A DNA stretch of 64,000 bases from Glandiceps talaboti (taxonomy: Eukaryota; Hemichordata; Enteropneusta; Spengelidae). Location of the stretch: positions 2,429,501 to 2,493,500 of the forward strand of contig NC_135566.1 in the NCBI RefSeq assembly GCF_964340395.1. The letters are read 5' to 3'. Position 1 is the first letter of the stretch. Each line of letters starts with the position of its first letter. The translations under genes were made by a program, and so were the position numbers. Shown piece after piece: positions 12,735 to 25,124 of this stretch. A model generated the notes under the pieces. That model was not told the DNA's origin, did not search any database, and saw nothing but the letters and a program-made list of their open reading frames with translations.

Positions 12735-15700
12735 CTGTGGAAAAAAAGGGGAAAACTGTGATAAGCAGAATGAATATTTTATTGATGAGACCTGTGCTAA
12801 AGTGAGCTAGATAATTTCATTTTGTTTTATTGTATCAGTCCTTAGAGGCAATCCTATACCGATATGAAAATGGAAATTTATTGCCTCAGATAAAACAATT
12901 GACGTGATATAGTAATGAGCAACATAGACACCCGAGTGAAGGACTGGTCACAATTGAATCCCGTCCTGATTTCAGGCTAAAAACAATCCTTGTGTTGGAG
13001 GAAGCTGTCGGTACAAAAGTGTTCTTTATGTTGTTTTCATTATGAATGAGCAAAAGCAACATACACTTTCCACGACTGGAAATATGAACACTCTTAATGG
13101 ATACATTGAGTGTATTTTCCTAGGGGACCTGGAGAGCGCTTTCAGAGCAGTAGTATTGCCAACATACAAAAGAAAAATTCGCTTCAACCGGTTTGACGAG
13201 CTGTCAAGAGCGGAGCGTGAGCTCGCATAGACTTACAAAGTACAGTCGGTGAACGCATCAAATTGGGGTACAGCGGCCAAAGAGGAAATTAAACAAAGAT
13301 TTCCAACTGATGGATATTTTAGCGCACCGTCATAACAGACGGGATTTTTACCCTTGTCTGTTGCACGAAATACGGAGGACATTTTTAAATGGGTTTAAAA
13401 ACGTATATGTAGTTAACAAAAGAGTTTTATTTTTAAAGTACATTAACCGTGGTTTTACTGAACAGCTTCCAAAAATACATGTGTTAACTACCAGTGCAAA
13501 CAAACAATCTGACATACATTGGACGATCATTCTGACGGTAATGTCGGTGTTTTAATTATATTCAATCTTTCGATCTAAATACGAGCAGAGTTCAACCGGT
13601 GATTGAAAGTTTGTATTTTCCTCGGAACATCACGACAGCGAAATAGTCGCCATTTTATGGCTTACCAGTTCTTCTCGCAGATGTCAATCTTTTTTTGAGG
13701 GTCTGAGAATGGGCAATTAAAGAGGAATTGAAGCTTTTGAACGCTGGAGAATACAAGTAGCACTTTATAAGGTAGCTAGGCATCGCTCTCAGCTCTAATC
13801 ACATTAACCCTATCCGGTAATTAGACAGTTATTGTCTCAACTGGAAAGACGAGGAGTGACAAATCGGCCGTGTCTCCAAACGTTGCCAACCGACGCTTTG
13901 TTCACTTCGGAGTTTTTTTTGACCACGGTGACTACCCACGTGTTCGTTCGGTGACTCAGGATGATAGCATAAGCAATGTCTTTCAAAATTAGCTATTGAA
14001 GTAATCAGTTGACGATAATAACATATCCAATATAGATCACTGTACAGTATATCTTCTGTACATTCCCTTTCGACATAATACACATTGATTTTAGTAACTG
14101 TTGCGGTTGTGCATTTGAAATCAAATCAGTTAAAATATAAATAGTGCAAACATAGTGGGTGTACATTTCTAAAAATGTTCCTGACAAGAATTGTGCAATG
14201 AAAATCTGATGGCACCTTCGTAACAACGTTTAATTAAAACAATGAAAATAGTCCAGACATGTTATTTAAGAATCACACTACCGTGCAAATATGTATCGTT
14301 GTAAAGAATGGTGGGTCGTTAGCGTTTTTATTAGCTATGGTATATTGCGTGTGCAATGTTGAACATCGTAACCGGGGCTTGCATATTCTCATGGACTTTT
14401 TTATATCATATACACTATGTGATCCCAAACGTTAAACCTACTTACACGTACTCAAAAAACAAAAGAAACAGAATGCTGCAATAGCCTCCAGGCATCGAAT
14501 CGTCATTTTTGACAGCTATACAGCTAATACATCATCCAGTGAACGAACGACATTATTTGTCAAGCAATAATGCATTTACAAGGCATGGCGAGAGTACATC
14601 ACCGTTTTGAGACCCCCAGACCATAGACCGCCCGCTGATTCGCTGGGCAACTAAACCCCTAGTGAGTTTACTGGTTGCGATCAAACAAGAGTCAGCGACT
14701 ATCGCCAACCCCTCCAGCCGTGCACAGTGGGCGATGGTTGCGAGATAAGGCCTGTTGAAAGGCTAAACGAAACCTGCCGCCAAGTGCTGCAATTATCGAT
14801 ACTACCGATCACTCCATCTAGAACATGTTTTCAAATGGGAAAAGTCACTTTCCCAGAGGATTCGTGGAGCCACTCTGGGAATCAGAATCCGTGTAACGAA
14901 ATACAAGGCTGTTATAGTTAAAATTTACACAGTGTGCTTGTTCAGTATACTAGTACTTTTAAAGTTATTGATCTACAATTGCTCTATATCATTGCTAACA
15001 CACTATATACTCGAATGATTTAGAAACCAAGATATGCATGAATTATACATTATACGAGACGAACTCGTTTACATGCCCAAAATCAAATAAAAACAATAGA
15101 GATTACTTTTTTTTGATGATCAATTACGCCAACATGAATAATTAAGGCTTGGAGTGAGTAATATGTCGAAATGCATTCTCTATGTATACACAATTTGACA
15201 ACCCGTTTTGAACTCAGAGTTGCTGAAATGCCTTCTATCACGGTTTTTAAAATTAAAAAAGTCAAGTTTTAATGAGAATTTGGCTCACACGCTTGTAAAG
15301 GTATAAGCGGGTCAGTCATTGACATACATCGATGTAAGAACCGTCGAAGCATTGATTTTTTTTCACCGGTGATAATTCATACGCAAGATGCAGCTGACTA
15401 GTACAGTGATGACGGGTCCAGCGACAGAAACAATGCTCTTTCCTTCCGTTTCCTGGCTTCAGGGGACACCCGCATGGCGGAAGTTGCGCTTGGAACAAAA
15501 AATGAAGACAATTTTTCACCGACATAAACCACCTTTCACGTGTGCCGTTGCTCGAATGTGCACTACGCTTGTTTTTAATAATTGCTACGGAGTGTGTACA
15601 GCTCGATATGGTATTCATATGAGTCCGCTGTATAGACATGACGCTGCATCGATTGACAACAAAACTAACACAGACTTTAAATTCTCAAACGCCAATCCAG

Positions 15701-18108
15701 ATGAAACATTGGATATTGTAATATGGGTACTATGAAGAACGTAGCTATGTTGACGAGATATCAAGGAGTCGATTCGGAATAAACAAATATAATGGGGACA
15801 TAATAATTAATATACTAATGTATTATATCAACGAACTCCTTTCTATTTTTCAGTGTTACTGTTATTTCTTATTGTTGATTTGACAATATTGACTAGTAAA
15901 CAGTTGCTGTATGGATTGAATACACGCGTCTTTCATTTACCTGGTTAGAATATAATTTCTCGACTGATCTCGTGTGGCCAGATTTTTGAATAGACGTTCA
16001 CAGTATTGTTGACAACACCTAAATCCATGGCTTTGTGGATAGCTGACAATTTCGACCTCTGGTCCGCTCGGCCATTTTGGATTTGGCGAAATGTTCATCG
16101 GGGATGGAATAATCGCCGTCGGCAGAGAGCTGCAGCGCTCCGTAGTGACTTTCTGTACTGCGCTTGTAAAAATTCATAATGCGAGATTTTTGCGGTGAAA
16201 CGGTACGGAACATCAGTTCTGGCTTAAGGCAATAAAACGGGGGACATCATTTATGGGTAATGACTTGTCGTTAAGTAGTGCGATACTAGGACGATGATAA
16301 ATCATCGACAATTGTGAGACCTACGGATTCCACGTCTGCCGTAAGGTGAAGAGGTACACACAACGATTATCACGTACGAGTGTATGCCAAATAGCCGGTT
16401 ATTGATAAACTTCAAATGTATGAGGAGATCGATAAATGAGTGGAACAGTCCAAATAACAAATTACAATAATTCGATAACAAGAGGGATATTACATCCATT
16501 GGAATCACAATTGCCTGAACTTTATTTACACCAGGCGAGATAATTATCTGAAATAGACCACAGAAACAAACAGATCACTAGTTCATTTCTATATTTCATT
16601 TACAACTACAAAACGTCAATTGCTGAATATATGCTAGGTTGCTTTTGAGCATAACTCGATAACAGGTTGCGATCACGCTGCAAAAATTGAAAGTGAAATC
16701 ACTCGAGAATTACTATATTTTGATTGAGGGCCTGTCTGGGTCGATTGTCCAATGCATCTGGTTATCTATATCTCTGTACCCTCATTCAAAAATCAGGTCC
16801 CTTTGCGATTCGTACATGAAAGATAAGGTCTGAGGGTCGGGGCATATGTGAAAACAAAAAAATATCCATGTAAGTTTCACTTTCCTTTGATATGTACTAT
16901 ATACAAGTTACAATCAGTGAACATATTGCTCTATTGTGGAGTTTTCAATTCAGTTCGATTTATTCTCTTACACGCTAATTTTGACTTTATTGTTATATTT
17001 CATCAATATATAACTGATGATAACCCAGCTTTTTGATTCAGCGATTTTTTCCATCAGTGTACTATTTTTTTTACTCACAGGTGATGTTTACCCGTCCACA
17101 CCATATAGTAGCAGATCTGACTTATAGATGCCAGCTGTTATATAGACATACTAGTCTTATTGCGTGTACTATCCCAACACGATCGAGTTCAGTGAAATAC
17201 CTGTATGTCAACACAACACAACACCCGCTTCAAAATGACAACTGGGTTTTGTTGTAGTAAGCAGGCGACAGTTGCTGGCAAGGGGGGGGGGGGTCACTAT
17301 ATTTCCCTTACACCTTTACAAATATGCTGTGATGGCTGACTGTATTATGTCGAACCTACCTGACGGTGATTTTGTACTCATGTAGTCATCTTTGCAAATA
17401 AACTGATTTTCGTCCACTACATATAGTTCTTCTCCCGTTGAAAGTTGCTTACGACAAACCATGCACGTAAAACACTTAAGGTGGAAAACTTTATTGCGGG
17501 CACGCCGGACAAGATCGTTGGGTGATATCCCCTGAGAACAACCGGCACATTTTGTACCGTATCGCCTGTGGAAAGGGAAAGTCACATAGAGTAAGTACAA
17601 GGTATGTAGATGATACTAAGTACACGTGTTGTGTATTTTTAAGAAGGTATGGACGACAGAACACATTCAGGGGTTGTTTCTTCAGCTCTATAGCATTCCA
17701 AACTTGCTGTGATACATTGCATATAGAGAGTTTGCGATGAGTGAAACTATTTAAAAAACTGGAAACCAATTCACAGTTAGCTACGTAAGAGATCTGTTTG
17801 AATGGTTCGACAAACAACAGCAGAGTTTACACTACAACAAGGCGTTGAGAAATGTACATATAAAAGTGTGAAATGTACATGACTGAATGTGGCGTCTAGG
17901 AATTAAAAGGGTAAAACAATACAACTGTTTCTCACCTGACGAAATCTGTCCGGCAATATAGTCTGCCATCCCGTGAAAAGCACTTGTCGGCCAGTTTACA
18001 TTTGCATTCGCAACACTGTACACAATTCACGTGCCACGCTCTGTCCAGAACGTTTAAGAGAAATCGGTCCAAAATTGGCCTCTCGCAACCAGCGCATAGT
18101 TGAACCAT
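12172..18108 (-). CDS. Lhx1/5: LIM-homeobox transcription factor, Lhx1/Lhx5 (Lim1) class, 5' partial gene
   Basis: Joining 18108-17936, 17565-17360 and 12734-12172 on the minus strand gives an open frame of 314 codons: LIM1 (about residues 5-55), LIM2 (64-118), a long linker (120-268) and homeodomain residues 1-46 (269-314). Known for the family: these are nuclear transcription factors that bind TAAT-type DNA through the homeodomain and the Ldb/Chip cofactor through the LIM domains, and they act in head organiser, neural and kidney patterning. Seen here: all sixteen LIM zinc ligands are present, and the homeodomain carries the Lhx1/5 signature ([35 protein letters not shown]). Family members are about 400 residues, so the recognition helix and a C-terminal tail of roughly 100 residues are missing. 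They should lie left of the window. Apterous, Lmx, Islet and Lhx3/4 classes fit the homeodomain less well. Lhx1 and Lhx5 split in vertebrates, so an invertebrate gene is best called Lhx1/5. Confidence 0.96.
12735..17359 (-). other. Lhx1/5 intron 2 (about 4.6 kb, phase 1)
   Basis: GT-AG intron between the LIM2 exon and the linker/homeodomain exon. No further exon is recognisable. It lacks the long microsatellites common elsewhere in the window; the only notable simple run is about 12 G at 17282-17293. Patches at about 14,585-14,900 and 16,020-16,215 look less AT-rich and more complex than the rest. Open frames inside it (for example 15388-15735 plus, 16019-16213 minus) match no family I know. 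Confidence 0.9.
17360..17565 (-). CDS. Lhx1/5: Lhx1/5 exon B: LIM2 domain
   Basis: Encodes the last base of Arg58 and residues 59-126, plus one base of codon 127. LIM2 ligands are C64, C67, H86, C89, C92, C95, C115 and D118. The stretch [20 protein letters not shown] and the following STGEELYV are diagnostic of the Lhx1/5 class. The 3' splice site is a good pyrimidine tract ending in CCACAG just before 17565. The 5' splice site after 17360 is CAG/GTAGGT, close to consensus. Reading past it gives a non-family tail ([13 protein letters not shown]) and a stop, which supports the junction. The 206-bp exon enters in phase 2 and leaves in phase 1. Confidence 0.96.
17566..17935 (-). other. Lhx1/5 intron 1 (370 bp, phase 2)
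   Basis: GT-AG intron between the LIM1 and LIM2 exons, with donor GTGAG at 17935-17931 and acceptor TTTCCCTTTCCACAG ending at 17566. It is short compared with the other introns. I see no repeat or other gene in it. Confidence 0.94.
17936..18108 (-). CDS. Lhx1/5: Lhx1/5 exon A: start codon and LIM1 domain
   Basis: Encodes residues 1-57 plus two bases of codon 58. LIM1 zinc ligands are C5, C8, H26, C29, C32, C35, C52 and D55, the normal double zinc-finger spacing. The segment [18 protein letters not shown] is the Lhx1/5 hallmark. The chosen start is the ATG at 18108: its context is GCGCCATGG, close to an ideal Kozak site, and the protein begins MVQLCAGC where family members begin MV-CAGC. An in-frame ATG at 18132 would add eight residues (MRYIYFSA) unlike any family N-terminus, and it lies before a good splice acceptor, so I reject it. 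The exon ends in CAG followed by the donor GTGAG (intron from 17935 leftward), leaving phase 2. The next exon restores AGG = Arg. Confidence 0.96.
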
Positions 18109-18114
18109 GGCGCT
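18109..18114 (-). promoter_or_regulatory. Probable 3' splice site just upstream of the Lhx1/5 start codon
   Basis: On the minus strand the bases before the start codon read TTTATTTCAG then CGCC then ATGG. The CAG at 18115-18113 after a T-rich tract is a good acceptor. It would leave only four bases of leader in the coding exon and imply at least one non-coding 5' exon upstream. A weak donor, CGAG/GTAGAA with the cut between 18312 and 18311, is one possible partner. I cannot prove it is used. Confidence 0.4.
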
Positions 18115-18889
18115 GAAATAAATATAGCGCACCCAAAAGTCACAGTGAAATATACAATATGTATATAGTGATACACTTCAGGCTGAAATGCACAATCGTC
18201 TCGAGTTATTTTTCGCTGGAAGCTGGCTCTGACTTGGTTTACAAATGTATTGATTGATTTGGTTCGAAGCAACAACTAGCACTCAACATCGAAGTTTTAA
18301 TTTTTTTCTACCTCGTGTGATACTTGCAGGTCTCCGTGTATGTTGAGTACATGCCCTCCCTTAGTGTACAAGTCCACAAGAGCGATGATCGGTAGTTTGG
18401 CAGTCGACCCCTGAGCTTTTTTACACTCAGTGGGAGGGATTCGATGAAGCAAACACTAGTGGGGTTTCACTGTATGTATCTGCGGATAAATCTATTTCGC
18501 ATGTACGCTGTTTGTATGCAGCTGTCGTGGTCTGTTGTTGGTTGTGGTGGCTTCCCGGTGGCACGAACGAGTTTCCCCTTCCAAAACGATCTTCCACGTC
18601 CCGCAGCCTTTTGAAGTTGCCAATTCGTCACAATCGTGAAGATCCTGTGAAGTCCATAGTAAGTATAGAAAATTAAGTCAACCGGTGTGTCCTCACAGTG
18701 AGTCGGTACCATCCATACGTAACGATACGGTGTAGATTATGAAGGGACAAAAACAGTTGTATCAAAATTACTGTTTTTCTGTTGTAAATTCTTCGAGTAT
18801 GACTATAGAGCAGCGACTTGTTCCCCTGTCTACGACACTTGTGACAGAGACTCTACGCTGTCAGTGGTTGTAAGCACTGTTATACTGTA
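18115..18889 (-). other. Presumed 5' leader region of Lhx1/5
   Basis: This lies between the putative promoter and the coding start. It probably holds a non-coding first exon and a short intron. An open frame at 18467-18712 minus has no recognisable family. Confidence 0.3.
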
Positions 18890-19130
18890 CTACTACCAAT
18901 TCACACTGTTGCAATTATGACACCTCAGTCCAAGCAATCACACGAGAGTATCTCCTCGCTTCGGCGCTGTCGGTGTCATGGCGTTGACGAGTTGACAGGG
19001 TGGGCGCCTTGCAAACCAATCGCAACGTAGCCACCATAGCAACTGTGCCCCGCCTCCTATTATTATGCAAAATACATTCCTATTGGCCAATCAGAGAGTG
19101 GTGGGCGGTATCCCTTGAGTGTTGTTGATG
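18890..19130 (-). promoter_or_regulatory. Candidate Lhx1/5 promoter: CCAAT boxes, GC boxes, octamer-like site
   Basis: This patch 0.8-1.0 kb upstream of the start codon is richer in G+C and CpG than its surroundings. It holds a CCAAT box on each strand (CCAAT at 19016-19020; ATTGGCCAAT at 19082-19091), GC-box-like sites (CCCCGCCTCC at about 19048-19057; GTGGGCGG at about 19101-19108) and the octamer-like TTATGCAAAAT near 19063-19073. This is the usual make-up of a TATA-less metazoan promoter. Transcription would run leftward, starting around or below 18,950. The start site itself is not visible. Confidence 0.4.
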
Positions 19131-22100
19131 TTACATTCACCGTCAGAAAGCTTTCACAAGCGTTTTCAAAGCCACATGCATACAAGCTAAACAGTGCCTG
19201 AAAATTCAAACAGATTTACTATGCTGATGTTGCTTTTGGAGTGTTTGACTACTTATGTAACCCGGCCCAACTTTGCTTTGCGCTATCGACGGAAAGTGGC
19301 CGATGTTTATTCGTCAGCGTCTAAACTGATACAAGAACGTAAACGTATACTATCACCTTCTGTAGAGAGTATGACAATATTTGTATTGACCTACTCTCTT
19401 GACTGCCGATCCTCAACGATAGTGATACAACTCTCCCAAATATCATGACATTGTTTATCTCAGTTTAGGAAAACGTGTCAAGCTTTGCTTTCACTGACCC
19501 GTTGTGTGATGTGAGTGGTGGCAATACAGTGTCTATCCATGGAAGTAGAACCCACGGTCTATCACCACGTGAATTTGACGCTATTGAAATATCATACACT
19601 GTGTCCTGTGTTTAAAAGCTAAACATGTACCCAATCAATCAGAAGTGATATTAAAGGGGAAAAAGAGAGAATTCGGCAAAACAATGAAAATTAAGTTTCT
19701 CGTACAACTGATATATATACTATATATAGTATAGTCAAAAGAACGAACTCTCTAGTGCGTTTTTTGAATATAGACGAGAGAGGGAGGTAAAGATTAATAT
19801 GGCATTTATCATTGCTAACGACACAAGTGGCGTAATAACACCGGTATTGTGGCAACTATAGTCGCAAGCACTACTTTTACTGTTCACTACTTGGTTCACA
19901 AATTGCCCGATGCCCTTGCTATTGTCCGTGCCAATGGGTGAAATAAATCATCCGGGCTATACATCACTTCGTATGAGCAACCGAGACACGAAGAGAAAAC
20001 GGTAGCCACACTTCCGTGTTGGTGAGGATGCTGGTCGACACACCAACAATGTGCATTAAAACACACGGGAATATGAGATATCGTGATTCGACGAAGGATG
20101 AACGAATTGCGAATGACACACTGCCAAGTCTGAACTGTATTATTCTTGCTATTGTTGAGTCACTACTGAATTGGTTCGACTCTCCGTATCATACTGAATA
20201 CAAACCATCTGGTCAAACACGTTTTAGAGTGATATTCTTTTTTTTGCAAACTTGGCCATAAATCACACACTTTGAAAGAACGTGTATAACTGAGTCGCCA
20301 ATGAAAAAAACGACATTTTGCAGCTACTTGCTAAACGCAGCAGCCAGCTTTTGTAGGGGCAGTACTAGTAGTACCCAGACAGAATCTTATCAAAGACTCG
20401 AAATCGTAGAATTAACGCACGGGTGAACATTAACAAGACAGCCTTCTCACTAAAGCGTTCACTTTGGATTTGAATAAAGAATCCACCTTTTTGCTAAAGA
20501 GACCATCAGAAAGAAAATGAAGGAGACACCGGCTGTAATAACTTTGGACATGGTTGTTTCTCAATATGTTATTGTACCAAGAATCATAGTCCGAAAATGC
20601 CAAATTACCGCCAATCGGTCTCTATTTGTAACGAGTAGAACTATTACTTAAGTATCGCAAACTTGCAACGACTGGCGCTTTAGACGTTCCATAACTTTGT
20701 AAGGAAAACAAACAATGCTAAAAGGGACGGGTTTTTAAAGATTTGTTTGCAAGGCCCGAAGCTGCCGCTGCTGGGAGTGACATGACAGTCTGTAATGCAG
20801 CTAGGGAGGAGGCAAGTTGAAAGCGGCAATTTTGATGTAATTGTGAACATGTATATCACACCTTTTATAAAGTGTCAAACGGTCGGCGATCTGATAATAT
20901 TCCGTCGTAAGTGGTAAACTTCGGTGTGAATTGGTTGATAAACAAAGACCAAGAAACCATAACGCTTTATGGTCCCTTTCCTTGCTGTTTTCAATATTTG
21001 TTGATTTTGAACTCCAAGCAGGTACATCTGATGCTCTGGATGCTACTACCCCAGGGCCAGCTAAAAAGCAACAACTCGCATTGGGAACTTCGATCAGTTT
21101 AGGGCAGCATAAAGCCTCGGGCTCGGAGACATCAAGAGAACGTTCGATTTTCTTTCTCGGTTCAGTCTTGCATGACAAATACTCCTTCGACAAGTACTCT
21201 TTTGTTAGTGCGCCGTATTAGCATTTCAACACACTGACAAAGCTTGTTATTTCGATATGGGTAAAGCGGCTTTATAGCGTAAAGACTACTGTGCCAGTAT
21301 ACAAATACTGCGCCAATCGAGATTGTGGCTACCGGTGGAACGGTCAGCTAAACAGACATTATAGACAATCAACATCCGTACCAATCTATTATATACTTCC
21401 GCTCAGAAATCGTTCAAATAAAATATAGAATATTTCAGCAAAAGGTAAATGTTTAATAATTTTTTTATTATTGTTCCAATCGTACAGTTCATCATTTTTC
21501 CCTAACAAACACGCTCCGATACAACATCTGTCATGCGTCCTGCCGACAGTTCTGTTCTGTTCTACTCGATATGTTACTCCATCATTACCTATTTGTTCAA
21601 TACTCTCTGCACAGATCTGAACTATAGGCATATTTACATTGAGTCAAGCGTCAGTAAAATAAAAAAAAATGAAATCGTATCAGTTATCCCAGTCACGTTT
21701 GCCGATCGCCAACCATGGAATACAACTTAGTTCATCCAAAACAGAATATATTTACATAATTTAAGTATTTTATTCAGATGACTATCGGGTCATACAGTAG
21801 CGATAGGAGGGAGAAATCCGAGACTGTTTACAAGCATTTGACAGTTCCGAAGTATCCCGTTTCTCTTGTGTTTGTATTGACTACTCCACTTATATAACGC
21901 AACATCACACTACTTGTTATTTTTAACCCAACCTTTGAGTGACCGAAATGTGTTGACTGATTTCAAATGGTGAGTGATTTGAATTGCTAAAAGTTATACA
22001 CGTCACTATTCTGTTTTACCACTGTTTAGAGTAAAGAGATTTGACAAAGCCAGTCATCATGTCATCCCAGTAGACGAAATACCGAGACCCAGGTCTATTG

Positions 22101-22607
22101 TAGGGGTGTGTGTCCACTACGCACAATTATCACACCAAACGGATTCTCACTAGGTTTATTTTGGGGGATTGCCAAATTTCACAAACTTTCTCCTGTCTAC
22201 AGTTTTAGCGATGACATCCACAATATTCATTTTTTTAAATAGTTGTCTGTATTGTAGCTAATATTGTTGAGTCACTCGAAAGTGCATCCAAGTTTATCAC
22301 CACCGAAATGTTACATATTCATATTATAAATATTATAGACTGCTACGTTGTTAACCCAAGATTGAAGACAGCTAAACCCTGTAATCTCCCAAATTTGCCT
22401 CGAGAAAGTCATGTTATTTTGGATAGAGAAATCTGCCAGCAAACTTGGCACTGATTTGCTAGGTTTGGTTATATTTTTAGCGTGTACGTTAATTGTCTAA
22501 TTGTCCGAGATGTAATGACCCCTTGGTTGTGTTGACTTACTTTTGAGACAAAATTAAACACAGTCAAGCGTAACAGATTGATTAATCGATCGACCATGTG
22601 TTCTCTC
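19131..22607. other. Upstream intergenic DNA, no gene recognised
   Basis: AT-rich unique sequence upstream of the Lhx1/5 promoter candidate. It has two overlapping antisense frames at about 20,801-21,221 (see findings) and no identifiable repeat family. Part may be regulatory. Confidence 0.5.
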
Positions 22608-22812
22608 AACTGATTGACTGATTGATCGACTGACTGTCGACCGACTACTTGTTTGCTTGCTTGCTTGATTGATTGATTGATTGACTGACTGTTAGTTTAT
22701 TGATTGATTGATGGATGGTTAGACGGACGGACGGACGGACGGATGGATGATAGATGGATTGATCGATCGATCGATCGATGGATGGATGGATGGATGGATT
22801 GATTGATCGACA
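22608..22812. repeat. Degenerate GATT/GACT/GATC/GGAC/GGAT tetranucleotide tract
   Basis: Short blocks of ATTG, CTTG, GGAC, GATC and GGAT succeed one another, all keeping a four-base register. This looks like an old tetranucleotide array with several rounds of local expansion. Weaker traces continue to about 22,990. Confidence 0.9.
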
Positions 22813-24337
22813 CTGGATGGCTATCTGAAAGTTTAAGTGTTTATTATTTACTCACTCATGTACTTATTAATTTGTTTATTAATACATTCATTATTGAGTG
22901 AGTGATTGCTTAATTTATTGAGTGACTGAGTGAAGAAGGGGGTGGAATGGTTGATCGATCTACTTATTGACTGATGAATTGACAGGGGCATGTCACGTGG
23001 TTGGATAGATGAAGAGATGAATGAATTGGGTATTGATTTGTATAAAATTAAAGTAGTATAGTTGATTACAATACAGGAAAAAATATGTTGTTGTTGTTGT
23101 TGTTGTTGTTGTTTTCACCTACTCTATTACGACATTCTTACTTTATATATCGTTCCAACGATAATTGTCTGTTCTGTTTCTACTTACTCCAAATTGAAGT
23201 TACCCAACTGCCAACAGATTTTGACCTCCTTTTTTGGACTTGAAGTCAATGTTAGTGTATGACTACAATCTAAGTTGTCCTTCTTTTCCACCAGACAGGC
23301 ACCGGTCTAGAAAGAAAGAAAGAAAGAAGGAAAGTACAATTAACTATCAAAATGTTACTATAAAACTACAGTACATCAATATATCTCAACTTTAACTGTT
23401 AACTGACTCTTGGAGTAGTGTCCCTAAAACGAATCCAGTCATCTCTGCGTATACTTTTCTGTTTCTAGCCCCCAAGTTCAACTTCAGAGGTTTAGGTCAT
23501 AATTGTTGCCTATCATCCAGACAAGGACTTCTAAAACAACGAGGGTTTGTTTGTCAACTCAACTATATACTAGTTTAAGACTAGTATGTTAACTATAGTC
23601 TTGACCATTACAGACAACTCTGCAAACAGTCATTTAATACTGACATAGAATCGGTATCGGAGAAGTGTACATGTAAAATAATCCGTTTGTCTTTTTGTAA
23701 AAAAAACGATGACAATTAATATCATTTATAATCATGTCATATATTTAACTTCAAGATTCCTCGGTTCTTGATTTTGTTTTATATTGAAATGTTATATTAG
23801 TCAAATTATCGAAACGTAAATCATGTCTCATCAATTCTCTTCAGGTGTTCAGATATGACATAGAAATGACAGTCTTTGTTAACAAGCCAATATATGCATG
23901 CATTCGAAGTTATCGCTATTGTACAGTGTCGGCGCTGTCACCGTGTAACTTTTGATTCGTGCACTATGTATGTCCTTTTTAAAATTAATGTTAGTCGAAA
24001 AAAAGATAACCCCGTCACAGACTAGACCACTCGAAGTGAAAAAAATGACAAAGGAACATGTAAATGGTAGCAATTTGTTGGTGGTTAACTTTGAAAAACA
24101 AAACCATCGTTACTTTACAGTATTTAAGAATGGCGTATTTCTAGTTTTTACTAAAAACAGGTATTATGGATGGCATAACATAAAGCTCTTTTTGGTTTTG
24201 TAAATGGTATAAAATTGTAACTGCTTTTAGCGACAACAAAACGATTCAAGCGATACATTAAACGAGACTTGGTAATTCTAATTACATTCAATTCTTTGTA
24301 TTTGCTACACATCACATACTTCTAGAGTTCGACACAG
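22813..24337. other. Intergenic DNA with a short TTG repeat
   Basis: Contains a (TTG)n run at about 23087-23114 and GAAA units near 23311-23330. No gene recognised. Confidence 0.6.
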
Positions 24338-24339
24338 GC

Positions 24340-24384
<45 letters not shown>
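24338..24384. repeat. (CAGA)n microsatellite
   Basis: About eleven uninterrupted CAGA/GACA units. Confidence 0.98.
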
Positions 24385-24387
<3 letters not shown>

Positions 24388-24802
24388 GAACATCATAGAT
24401 GCAACATCAAAGAACGTATCAATGTCGTTGTACCAAATAGATATCGTAATGAGTAAGTTTAAAGATTAACACAAGTTGATACATATCACTCACAGAACGA
24501 AGCCCTGAAAACAATGAATGAAGCCATTGACGACAAAATAAAAACCATACGTTGTTATACATTGATTAGAGTAAGTCTTGGTGTACATTTCAGTCATCAT
24601 TAAATGAATAATATTAGATTTTGAGTTTGGAAAAATAAAAGTGTTAATCATTGTTTAGGTCAATGCCCTCTCCGATCTTAGTTATCTGTCACAATTATTC
24701 TAGTTATTGTGTGTTTTCTGTCAGCCCATTTCGACGTTTCAAATGTACTTTAATCGAGTTTTATTTTTACTGTAGTTGCGTTTGCCATTTTATACAGACT
24801 TC

Positions 24803-24805
24803 TTC

Positions 24806-24839
<34 letters not shown>

Positions 24840-24854
24840 CACACACACATACAT

Positions 24855-24889
<35 letters not shown>

Positions 24890-25065
24890 TACGTACGTAC
24901 GTACGTACGTACATACATACATACATATATACAGACAGACAGACGTACGTACGTACGTACGTACGTACATACATACAGACAGACAGACAGACGTACGTAC
25001 GTACGTACATACACACACACATACATACATACATACATACATACAGACAGACATGCATACATACT

Positions 25066-25124
<59 letters not shown>

